From contig JAHZHB010000151.1 of the NCBI GenBank assembly GCA_019420465.1, positions 36,735-60,581 on the forward strand: 23,847 bases of DNA. The letters run 5' to 3'. How positions within the stretch are numbered: the first letter of the stretch is position 1; each line of letters begins with the position of its first letter. This DNA is from Lachnospiraceae bacterium. GTDB taxonomy: Bacteria; Bacillota; Clostridia; Lachnospirales; Lachnospiraceae. Position numbers and translations under genes: made by a program. The notes under the pieces were generated by a model. That model worked only from the letters and a program-made list of their open reading frames with translations, did not search any database and was not told the DNA's origin. Positions 8,206 to 16,062 of the stretch are shown piece by piece.

Positions 8206-8338
8206 GTAACTGTTCAGTACCTTCACAGTTACGATGCAAAATCCATTCCAAATCGGCTTCGCCGATGGGATTTTGCATTGTTGAATCATTTTCTTACGGT
8301 CTCAGCAGTAAATGCTTCGACCTGGACTGAGCAGTTAC
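8206..8338. mobile_element. 133-bp MITE-like or intergenic repeat element with imperfect terminal inverted repeats
   Basis: The ends GTAACTGTTCAGTAC (8206-8220) and GGACTGAGCAGTTAC (8324-8338) are inverted repeats matching at 13 of 15 positions. Inside are a left hairpin (GTAACTGT 8206-8213 with ACAGTTAC 8225-8232) and a central hairpin (ATGCAAAATCC 8234-8244 with GGATTTTGCAT 8268-8278, plus inner stem ATCGGC-TTC-GCCGAT 8252-8266). It begins 4 bp after the symporter stop codon, in the 3' untranslated region of that operon. It has no coding capacity. There is no poly-U run as in a classical terminator. It may be a non-autonomous transposable element or a REP-like mRNA 3' structure. Confidence 0.6.
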
Positions 8339-8342
8339 CTCT

Positions 8343-9806
8343 TTATTTTCTTGCAGCGATCGCTTTCTGCTCTTCCGGCAGATTTTTCTCTACCGTAAAG
8401 AAGAAGATCAGCACGGCACAGATCACATACGCGATCGTCTCTACCCAGATATAACCTACGGAAATCGCCATCTGTGCGCCTGCCGTCTGTGCTGCTGTAC
8501 CAAGCGCAATATCTGCAGCCTGATCATAGCCGCTGGCATTTAAGATTGCACTGAAAATAGAGTTACATACCGGTGTGGCAGCTACCATGATGGAGCTGTA
8601 GATCGACATGGTCAGACCATCAGTACGGATGTTTGTTCTGTACTCGATATGGTCGATCACGTCTGCCAGCATCGCAAGGATCATATAGCAGGCCGGAGCA
8701 GAGCCCAGACACTTTAAGGCTACACCGATGGCTACCGGAACGATCTGTCCGTTACCCATGATCGCGATCACACCACCGACAGCACCAAGAAGCATACCGA
8801 TCATGCAGACGATACGCTTACCGAACTTGTTACAGAGCGGTACGATCGCCACTGCTGCAACAGCCATCGGTACGGCACCCATGATACTTAACAGAGACTG
8901 GGAAGCACCCCAGGCATCGGCTGTACCAAAGAAGGTATTGTCCAGTACCCATTTACAGAAATACGTCATGGAACCGTTCTTCATCGCACCACTCCACTGG
9001 AAGCCCAGATAGAACAGCATAACGATCCACCACATCTTGTCACTGGTCACAGCCTTTAACTGCTCGCCAAGAGATACGGTCTTTGTCTCTTTTTCTTCAT
9101 CGTCTGCGCCCTGTGCCATCAGCTCCTCCGTTACACGCTCACGGGTGAACTGGAACTGTAAAAAGATGGTCAGTGCCGAGAAGATAGCGATCGCAGCCAT
9201 AGCGATCAGCCACAGATGCTGATTCTCTTTTAACGCGAAGGATACGAGCATCGGAAATACCATGGAACCGGCACCCATAACCGCAAGACCGGCCACATTT
9301 GTAAAGGATGCGAGAGCACCTCTCTGCTGGCTGTTTCTTGTTGATACCGGGATCAGGGTGGAGTTTGCGGTATTGTAGATCGGATAAGCCACTGCATAGA
9401 ACAGGTTGTAGGCGATCGCGATCCATACCATTTTAGCCGTTCCCTCAAAAGGAACGATAAACATCAGTACAGAGGCAATGGAAAGAGTCAGTGCAGACAG
9501 TAAGATCCACGGTCTTGCCTTTCCTGCCATCGTTTTCGTACGCTCGATCAGCTGACCCACGATCAGGTTGGCCGCTACGATCAGGATCGTTGAAAACAGC
9601 TGTAATGTTGTCAGAAATGTCAGATTCAGTTTCAGAACATCGGTAAAGTAGTTCTGCAGAATACTGGTAAAGATACCGGAGGCTAACAGTGCACCGAATG
9701 GTCCGATAAAGTAGCCGATCAGCATCTCCGGAAATTTTACATCGTCAGATTTAATTCTGGAACCGGTCAGCGGACCGGCCCAGAAATCACGTTTCGTTTT
9801 GCTCAT
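8343..9806 (-). CDS. GPH-type (MelB-like) sugar:cation symporter
   Basis: A 487-residue major facilitator of the glycoside-pentoside-hexuronide:cation symporter type. It carries about twelve hydrophobic helices, an N-terminal FWAGPLTGSR/IGYFIGPFGALLASG region, a loop with IERTKTMAGKARPWILLSA (about 85-104; RPW typical of GPH carriers), and a charged central loop (about 227-250). It would import the products of the anchored GH3 enzyme in symport with H+ or Na+. It starts 4 bp after the stop of the small membrane protein, with AAGGA inside that gene's end, so the GH3, small protein and symporter genes form one operon. The transported sugar is not evident. Confidence 0.9.
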   Translation of the reverse strand: MSKTKRDFWAGPLTGSRIKSDDVKFPEMLIGYFIGPFGALLASGIFTSILQNYFTDVLKLNLTFLTTLQLFSTILIVAANLIVGQLIERTKTMAGKARPWILLSALTLSIASVLMFIVPFEGTAKMVWIAIAYNLFYAVAYPIYNTANSTLIPVSTRNSQQRGALASFTNVAGLAVMGAGSMVFPMLVSFALKENQHLWLIAMAAIAIFSALTIFLQFQFTRERVTEELMAQGADDEEKETKTVSLGEQLKAVTSDKMWWIVMLFYLGFQWSGAMKNGSMTYFCKWVLDNTFFGTADAWGASQSLLSIMGAVPMAVAAVAIVPLCNKFGKRIVCMIGMLLGAVGGVIAIMGNGQIVPVAIGVALKCLGSAPACYMILAMLADVIDHIEYRTNIRTDGLTMSIYSSIMVAATPVCNSIFSAILNASGYDQAADIALGTAAQTAGAQMAISVGYIWVETIAYVICAVLIFFFTVEKNLPEEQKAIAARK

Positions 9807-9810
9807 ACTA

Positions 9811-10242
9811 TCAATCCTTTACCACTTTGAAGAAAGAGGAGAAGATCACGCATACTAAAGCTACCACACATACGACCATACCTACGATCGCATTGTTCAG
9901 ATCTGCCATATTTTCTGCGTTGTTTTCAAAGGTCATAATGGAAGCGATACCGGCGATTCTGCTGCCGATAAAGCGAACTGCAGCTACTGCTGTCAGCACA
10001 CCGCTTGCTACCGGAAGGATATCCAGTACCGGCTTGGCGCCCAGTTTTAAGGATGCGACGATCATCACAGCCTCAAGAACAGCAGCGATGACAAAGCATG
10101 CGATCACAGTACTGTCTGTACCCATATTGGCAAAGTAATTTGTCTTACAGTTCATCATATACAGGATCATGCCTGCAACAGTCACAAGGATGGTGATTAC
10201 GCCAAGGATCACACCGGCGCCCATATTTTTCTTTTCTGTCAT
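9811..10242 (-). CDS. Small four-helix membrane protein of unknown function
   Basis: A 143-residue protein with four hydrophobic segments (about 9-29, 46-64, 72-92, 117-138). No enzymatic motif recognised. It sits between the GH3 gene (12 bp before) and the GPH symporter (4 bp after), so it is almost certainly co-transcribed and likely works with one of them, for example as a transport accessory or membrane scaffold. That role is inference from position only. Confidence 0.75.
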   Translation of the reverse strand: MTEKKNMGAGVILGVITILVTVAGMILYMMNCKTNYFANMGTDSTVIACFVIAAVLEAVMIVASLKLGAKPVLDILPVASGVLTAVAAVRFIGSRIAGIASIMTFENNAENMADLNNAIVGMVVCVVALVCVIFSSFFKVVKD

Positions 10243-10254
10243 TTTTCTTCCTCC

Positions 10255-13200
10255 TTACTGCTCTTTCTTTTTCAGTCCAAGCAGATACATGGCTACACAG
10301 AGTACTGTCAGCACACCAAAGCCGATACGCAGACCCATGATCAGGTTATCATACCATGTATTCAGCTTCTCCATATGTGTAGATGTTGACATACCGTCCA
10401 TAGCGTTGGAGTTTGCGATCGCATAGTTCTGATACAGCATAGCCTGTTTCAGATCTCTTAAGAGCTCTTCGCTCTGACTTGCATTCTCTACGCTCCAGAA
10501 TGGCCATTTTTCCATAACTGCTGCCATCGTGTTGTCACCTGTGTTACATGTCATGGTTACACCATTGTGTACAGCCATACGGATCTTTGTATAGGTCGGA
10601 TCCTGGATAAAGTCCTCAGACATCAGACCTTTGAATCCCCACTCATTGTGCAGAATGTTCTGCAGCAGTCCTGTATGTGCATTACTTGTTACACAGCCAA
10701 CACGGTTGTAGGTTGTCATTACGCCAAGTGCGCCGGCTTCCTCGATACAATCCTGTGTACCACGAAGCTCATTTTCACGGGCAGCCTGCTCACTCATGAA
10801 CTCGGCAATACCTGTACGGTTGATCTCTGTATCGTTAAATGCCAGATGTTTCGGTGCGATGATCGTACCGTAAGCCTGTCCGGCTTCGATCACTGCGGCA
10901 CCCTGTCCTGCTGTCAGAACAGCATCCTCAGAATAGTACTCATGGTTACGTGCATTGTACGGTACACGATGCAGGTTGGTACCAACACCCCACCAGATCG
11001 CTGTGTTTGCCCACAGAGAGTAGTTACCTACGGCTTTACCCCACTCTGCAGCCATCTGTTTGCTGAATGTCTGGGCAATGACTGTCTCATTTGCCATAAC
11101 ACCCATCTTGTAGTCACGGTTCGGATCATCCTCTGCGATCACGCACGGATCACCTGTGGATGCATCAGAGCTTGCATACTGTCCCAGCGGATAAGAGTTA
11201 AATCCGTTCGGTCCGTCATTCTGGATAACTTCCGGAGAAGTGATGGACTCGATGATCTTTGTGCTGGTTCCGCCAAGACCTGTACGGATCAGGGCCTCTT
11301 CCAGAGTGATCTGGTCGATCAGCTGGCTCCATCTCTCATCGGTGATATCGGTTACACCCTTCAGGCTTGCCAGTGTCAGACCGTTGTCAGCGCCGAAGGT
11401 TACGGATGACGGATCACCGTTTGCCTCGATCGTGCTGTAGTCATCTGCCATCACACTGATCATATCGTCTGTAGCTGTCAGATCTTTGTATGTCTTCGGC
11501 CATGTGCCTTCCCAGTCATTTCTGGTCAGGTAAGTTACTGTGCCGTCCATCCAGTAGTTCAGGTCTGCATCCTGCAGCTGGTTCTCTACCGGAGTACCGT
11601 TCAAGGTTACAGCAAAGGAGGAAGAATCAAACGCTCCCAGCTCCCATGTCTGTACGTTATCTCTGTTTCCGTCTACTGTCTGGTCCTGTGCAGCAAGTAC
11701 GTTGTTTACAGCCTCGTGTGCACCGTTACCAACAGTGAAGTAATATGTACCATTATCAAGAATCCAGTTACCTGTTGTTCCTGCTTCGTTAGCGCAGGTA
11801 GAATCCCAGCTGGCCATATCCTGTGCATCAGCTGTGATCGTTACGGTCTGGCTTGCACCCGGCTCGATCACATCTGTCTTTTCATAGTCCAGAAGCTGGA
11901 TCGCAGCTTTTTCTACTTTGTGCTCTACATCGTAGGAGGTATACGGTACAGAAGTATAGAACTGTACAACATCCTTACCGGCAACATCACCGGTATTGGT
12001 AACCTCTACCTCTGCTGTTACGGTTCTGCTTGCCAGATCTACATTTACGTTCTTTAAAGACTGTGTAAATGTGGTATAGGAAAGGCCGTAACCGAACGGA
12101 TAGGATACCTCGTTGTCATAGTTCCATGCATCGCCTGTGGAGCTTCCTACAGTAGCTGCTGCATTACCCTGACCCAGTACGGTATCAGCATATCTTGTCT
12201 CATAATATTTGTATCCTGTGTAGATACCCTCAGCTTCGACTTCCTCTGCATTGATGTTTGTTGTCGGATCAGCATTGGTCCATGCAAAGTTTCCGAAGTT
12301 CTGTGCTGCCGGAGAGTTGGCATTTGTCACAGCGTAGGTATCAGCCAGATGACCGGACGGATTGACATCACCGGAAAGGACATCAGCCACACCGTAGAAG
12401 CCGTAGCCACCCGGAAGACCAACCTCGAGGATCGCATCTACGTCAGCGTTATTTTTGATCTCATCGATCTCCATAGCGTTGGCATTGTTCAGCATAACGA
12501 TAACTTTACCGCCGTTTGATTTCTTAGCCTCTACAGCAGCATTGATCAGGTCACGCTCATCATCACTTAAGCCCAGCGGATCTGTCTGGTTCAGGTTCTG
12601 TGAAGCATCCACACCGTCAACGCCCGGCAGATATGTACCGTTCTCTGTGGAAGAACGTGCGATCGTTACCAGCATAACGTTGTAATCTTTCAGGGAATCT
12701 TTCCAGCCTGCGTCTGTGCTGTCCATCTTTTCCTGAGACGGCTCCTTGCTTGCGAACACACCGTCTGTAGCCGGAGCTGTGATGTGGTAATATTCCATGA
12801 TATTTCCCCACATATTGATCTCTGTCTTGAAATCAGCTTCCAGACTCTTGTAAAGCTCCTGCAGGTTGCTGTTGATACCAAAGCCCTTGGCTGTCAGTGC
12901 CTCTACGAAGTCTACGGTATCGGCATCTGTACCTTTGTTTGCTGTCAGGGAGCTTCCCATGTCACCACCCTGTACCGGATAGTAGCTGGAAAATCCGAGA
13001 AGAGACAGCTTCTGTGTCTCATCCTGTGTCAGCGGAAGTGCCTTGTTTTCATTCTTTAACAGAACAGTTCCCTCTTCACTCATGCGCTCACCGAGATCCT
13101 CGATGGAATCCAGAAGCTCTGTTGTTGTGGCATAGTCAGATTTGAAGGAATACAGATCCTCACCCTCTGCGTTTTCTGTCACCAGCGCACTGCTCTTTGT

Positions 13201-13323
13201 GCCCAGGAACTTGTCGATGTCTGTACGGTAACCATCTACCAGCGGTCCTGCAACAGCAGAAACGGTCAGAAGAGATGCAGTAAGGGTAGTCAGTCCACGC
13301 CAGATATTGCTTTTTCTGCTCAT
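10255..13323 (-). CDS. GH3 beta-glucosidase-type enzyme, swapped domain order, membrane-anchored
   Basis: A 1022-residue exo-acting glycoside hydrolase of family 3. The usual C-terminal alpha/beta sandwich comes first (EEGTVLLKNENKALPL, about 82-97; GLPGGYGFYGVADVLSG further on), followed by a fibronectin-like domain (YPFGYGLSYTTF onward). The TIM barrel is last, with NDGPNGFNSY, APKHLAFND and the nucleophile Asp904 in FKGLMSEDF. Such reversed GH3 enzymes are known from Butyrivibrio and Ruminococcus. An N-terminal hydrophobic signal or anchor (about 8-30) and a C-terminal helix (about 993-1016) ending KKKEQ point to tethering on the outer face of the membrane. AAAGGAG precedes the ATG. It opens the operon with the small membrane protein and the symporter. 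Substrate (beta-glucoside or beta-xyloside) is undetermined. Confidence 0.93.
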   Translation of the reverse strand: MSRKSNIWRGLTTLTASLLTVSAVAGPLVDGYRTDIDKFLGTKSSALVTENAEGEDLYSFKSDYATTTELLDSIEDLGERMSEEGTVLLKNENKALPLTQDETQKLSLLGFSSYYPVQGGDMGSSLTANKGTDADTVDFVEALTAKGFGINSNLQELYKSLEADFKTEINMWGNIMEYYHITAPATDGVFASKEPSQEKMDSTDAGWKDSLKDYNVMLVTIARSSTENGTYLPGVDGVDASQNLNQTDPLGLSDDERDLINAAVEAKKSNGGKVIVMLNNANAMEIDEIKNNADVDAILEVGLPGGYGFYGVADVLSGDVNPSGHLADTYAVTNANSPAAQNFGNFAWTNADPTTNINAEEVEAEGIYTGYKYYETRYADTVLGQGNAAATVGSSTGDAWNYDNEVSYPFGYGLSYTTFTQSLKNVNVDLASRTVTAEVEVTNTGDVAGKDVVQFYTSVPYTSYDVEHKVEKAAIQLLDYEKTDVIEPGASQTVTITADAQDMASWDSTCANEAGTTGNWILDNGTYYFTVGNGAHEAVNNVLAAQDQTVDGNRDNVQTWELGAFDSSSFAVTLNGTPVENQLQDADLNYWMDGTVTYLTRNDWEGTWPKTYKDLTATDDMISVMADDYSTIEANGDPSSVTFGADNGLTLASLKGVTDITDERWSQLIDQITLEEALIRTGLGGTSTKIIESITSPEVIQNDGPNGFNSYPLGQYASSDASTGDPCVIAEDDPNRDYKMGVMANETVIAQTFSKQMAAEWGKAVGNYSLWANTAIWWGVGTNLHRVPYNARNHEYYSEDAVLTAGQGAAVIEAGQAYGTIIAPKHLAFNDTEINRTGIAEFMSEQAARENELRGTQDCIEEAGALGVMTTYNRVGCVTSNAHTGLLQNILHNEWGFKGLMSEDFIQDPTYTKIRMAVHNGVTMTCNTGDNTMAAVMEKWPFWSVENASQSEELLRDLKQAMLYQNYAIANSNAMDGMSTSTHMEKLNTWYDNLIMGLRIGFGVLTVLCVAMYLLGLKKKEQ

Positions 13324-13347
13324 TTTGTTCTCCTTTCTTTCCCAAAA

Positions 13348-13362
13348 TATGGCCAGGCCATA
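13348..13362. promoter_or_regulatory. Perfect 15-bp palindrome in the GH3 leader (candidate operator)
   Basis: TATGGCC-A-GGCCATA is perfectly symmetric and lies about 25 bp upstream of the GH3 ATG, just before its ribosome binding site. It could bind a dimeric sugar-responsive repressor or fold in the leader RNA. No clear promoter could be placed in 13363-13572. Confidence 0.4.
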
Positions 13363-13409
13363 CAGTTTTCAGCCTCCATACTTTTCATGCCCTCATCCTA
13401 CCATATTTT

Positions 13410-13473
13410 AAAAAAACGCTCCCATTTTAAACGCGGACTGCACTTTTTCAGCCGTAAATGGAAGCGTTTTTTT
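13410..13473 (-). terminator. Hairpin terminator after the GH2 gene
   Basis: 18-bp arms at 13410-13427 and 13456-13473 match at 17 of 18 positions around a 28-nt loop. In the minus-strand transcript the stem ends with GCGTTTTTTT, a U-run as in an intrinsic terminator; the mirrored A-run makes it usable from either side. It lies about 100 nt after the GH2 stop and separates the GH78-GH2 operon from the GH3 operon. The right arm also resembles a cre site. Confidence 0.65.
13458..13472 (+). promoter_or_regulatory. cre-like CcpA site inside the terminator arm
   Basis: ATGGAAGCGTTTTTT fits the catabolite-responsive element WTGNAANCGNWNNCW at all constrained positions except the final C. It lies upstream of the GH3 operon. 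The match may be a by-product of the hairpin, so this is tentative. Confidence 0.3.
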
Positions 13474-13572
13474 ACGTGAATTTTTCAGTTTTTATACGGG
13501 GCAAAAACATGCACAAATACAGGGTTTGTTTTTTGTTCACTTTGCCGTATGGATGTGTTTACACAGCAGGTT

Positions 13573-15996
13573 TTATGCCGTCACCTGAATATCTACAGCA
13601 GCTGTTGTCGTCTCATCTTTTATAACAACTTTTACCATTCCCTGCGCACCGACACGCACGATGGCCATGGCCTCACCATAGTAGGTATCGGTCACGCTGT
13701 CCGTATAGTTTCTCTCCGTATAGGCGTTCGCACTGCCAAATCCTGCCAGCGTACCGTTTTCCACCTGTACCGAAAGCGTATGCTTCTCCATCGGTTTCCA
13801 TGTACCTTCGCCGTCTGTATAGCGGATCGGTACAAAGACCAGACTGCCCGGCCTGGCGGTCTTTGTCTCCGGAAGCAGGCTGAGCTTTGTCTCTTCTTTT
13901 GCCGTCACCATGCTCTGGCGGCCGATCTCACGGCCGGAGGCATCGTAGCTTACTGCCGTCAGTTCACCGTCAGCGTAGGTCACAGAGAAGACTACACGAC
14001 AGTTTTTCTTCGGCATCTTTTTCTTTCCAAGGCTCTTTCCGTTTAAGAACAGCTCTACAGATGCCGCTCTTGCGTATACCTCGACCTTTGCCGGCATACC
14101 CTCACAGCCCCGGTAAGACCAGCTTTCCAGTGCCTTTGTCAGCTGCCAGCCGGTGATATTTAACTTCTCCGTCTGATAAACCGGCCAGATCGCCATACAC
14201 GGTCCCTTTTCCACATCAAAGGCGACTCTCGTATACGCCGCCTCGGCACGCGGTTTGCCCAGAAGGTCGATACGACCGTTACCGCCGGTCATCCCCGTCT
14301 CCGGACGTTCCCCGCCGAAATTATAATCGCTGTACTCGGCACAGCCTGCACCGACCTCACCGATATAGTCCCATCCGGCCCAGACAAAGTCACCAATAAG
14401 GCGCGGATGTTTTTTCGCCATCTCATAGAACGCATACGCATCCTTGCAAAACGTCTCACTGCCAAGGATCAGACGATCCGGATACTTTTTCAGATCATGC
14501 TCATAACGGTCAATGCCGTAGTTATACCCCGCCACGTCCATATTGGCAAAGGCATCTCTCGTTTTCAGGTCACAGGGATACAGCGTGGCACCCCATTTCA
14601 TGAATTTATCGCCCAACATGCAGGCCAGCGTATTGTAAAACTCGCTGCCGACAGCCTTTTTCTTTTTCTCCGGCTGCTTTTCTTCTTTTTTCTTCTTTTC
14701 CAGCTCTTTTTTCGCCGCTTCGGCACTCTGCTTTGCTTTCTCGTCACTGTAGACACCAAAGCCCATGGAACTTAAGAAATTAAAGAAAATATTGATACCG
14801 CAGGTCACCGGACGGGTGCCGTCGAGGGCATGGATATACTGTGTCATCTGTCCCGTCAGCTCGATACCCTTTTTCTGTGCGGTCTCGGAAACCTCGTTTC
14901 CGGTGGAATACATGATCACGGACGGATGGTTGAAATCCTTTTCAACCATATCCCGGATATCCTCTTTCCACCAGTCCTGCATATACTCTGCATAGTCATG
15001 CTGTGTTTTGTGGATATACCATACATCCACATATTCATCCATCATCAGCATACCAAGGCGGTCACAGGCATCCAGAATCGCCTTTGAACACGGGTAATGG
15101 GCCGAACGGAGCGCATTGTAGCCGTTTTCCTTTAAAATGCGCACCTTTCGCTCCTCTGCCTCCGGGAATGCGCACGCACCAAGCAGACCATTATCATGAT
15201 GGATACAGGCTCCGCGCAGGATCACATGCTCTCCGTTGATCGAGAGTCCTTTTTCACTGTCCCAGCCAAGGCTGCGGATACCAAAGGTGTCCTCTGTAGT
15301 ATCCTCTGCAAAAAACGCCCTGCAGGTATACAGTTCCGGCGTCTCACAGCTCCAGAGCTTTGCATCCGGAATCTCCAGTGTAAACACAGCTTCCTTTTCT
15401 TCGGCCACGGCTTCGCTTTCCAGCACAGTCTGTCCCTCATGGCAGATCTGTACCCGGACATTTCCCGGCTCAGAGGTCTTTACCTTCACCTCGATCACTG
15501 CCGGAGCATAACTTACCGTGCGGATTCTTACCCCGTTGACCTGGATATGTTTCTGTCCGGCCGTATACAGCATAACCGGACGGTAGATACCCGTACCCGG
15601 ATACCAGCGGCTGTTTGGCTGATCCGTATTTTTCGCGATCACACGGATCTCGTTTGTCTCTCCATAGTGCAGATATGGCTTCAGATCCACGTAAAAATTG
15701 GTATAGCCATACGGACGGAAAGCTGCCTTTTCACCGTTGACATACACCTCTGCATTGTGATACACAGCCTCAAACTCCAGGATCATCTCCTGTCCTCGAC
15801 ACGTCTCATCAACAAAGAACTCTTTTCTGTAGGCATAATCGCCGCCTATATACCAGCCGATATTTTCCCGTCCCATACTGTCCACGGTGCGGGGTTCTGA
15901 AAGCATGGCGTCATGCGGCAGTGTGACCGGATATTCTTTTTCGTCTCTGGTCAGACACTGGCAGTACCAGCCTGTATTAAACGCTGTTTTTTTCAT
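13573..15996 (-). CDS. Glycoside hydrolase family 2 enzyme (beta-galactosidase/glucuronidase type)
   Basis: An 807-residue retaining beta-glycosidase. The N-terminal sugar-binding domain (about 1-145: PHDAML, NSRWYPGTGIYRPV) and an Ig-like domain (about 150-245) precede a TIM barrel with acid/base Glu368 in YSTGNEVSE and candidate nucleophile Glu514 in ILGSETF, followed by C-terminal Ig-like domains. There is no signal peptide, so it acts on imported sugars. A Lys/Glu-rich stretch at about 419-447 interrupts the barrel. AAAGGG precedes the ATG. The gap to the upstream GH78-like gene is 66 bp with no promoter or terminator seen, so the three genes probably form one operon ending at the hairpin near 13410-13473. 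Galactosidase versus glucuronidase specificity cannot be settled here. Confidence 0.92.
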   Translation of the reverse strand: MKKTAFNTGWYCQCLTRDEKEYPVTLPHDAMLSEPRTVDSMGRENIGWYIGGDYAYRKEFFVDETCRGQEMILEFEAVYHNAEVYVNGEKAAFRPYGYTNFYVDLKPYLHYGETNEIRVIAKNTDQPNSRWYPGTGIYRPVMLYTAGQKHIQVNGVRIRTVSYAPAVIEVKVKTSEPGNVRVQICHEGQTVLESEAVAEEKEAVFTLEIPDAKLWSCETPELYTCRAFFAEDTTEDTFGIRSLGWDSEKGLSINGEHVILRGACIHHDNGLLGACAFPEAEERKVRILKENGYNALRSAHYPCSKAILDACDRLGMLMMDEYVDVWYIHKTQHDYAEYMQDWWKEDIRDMVEKDFNHPSVIMYSTGNEVSETAQKKGIELTGQMTQYIHALDGTRPVTCGINIFFNFLSSMGFGVYSDEKAKQSAEAAKKELEKKKKEEKQPEKKKKAVGSEFYNTLACMLGDKFMKWGATLYPCDLKTRDAFANMDVAGYNYGIDRYEHDLKKYPDRLILGSETFCKDAYAFYEMAKKHPRLIGDFVWAGWDYIGEVGAGCAEYSDYNFGGERPETGMTGGNGRIDLLGKPRAEAAYTRVAFDVEKGPCMAIWPVYQTEKLNITGWQLTKALESWSYRGCEGMPAKVEVYARAASVELFLNGKSLGKKKMPKKNCRVVFSVTYADGELTAVSYDASGREIGRQSMVTAKEETKLSLLPETKTARPGSLVFVPIRYTDGEGTWKPMEKHTLSVQVENGTLAGFGSANAYTERNYTDSVTDTYYGEAMAIVRVGAQGMVKVVIKDETTTAAVDIQVTA

Positions 15997-16062
15997 GTTT
16001 TCCCTTTCTTATACTTCTCTGTCACATTCTTTTTTAATTTCGATACCCGGCTACTGTATATG

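Noticed and set aside
10567..11409. Plus-strand open frame of 280 codons opposite the GH3 gene, and similar frames at 15196-15900, 16762-17466, 18281-19150 and 22187-23014
   Set aside because: Each is antisense to a well-supported enzyme. The translations are Cys/His/Arg-rich, lack domains, and have no consistent ribosome binding sites.
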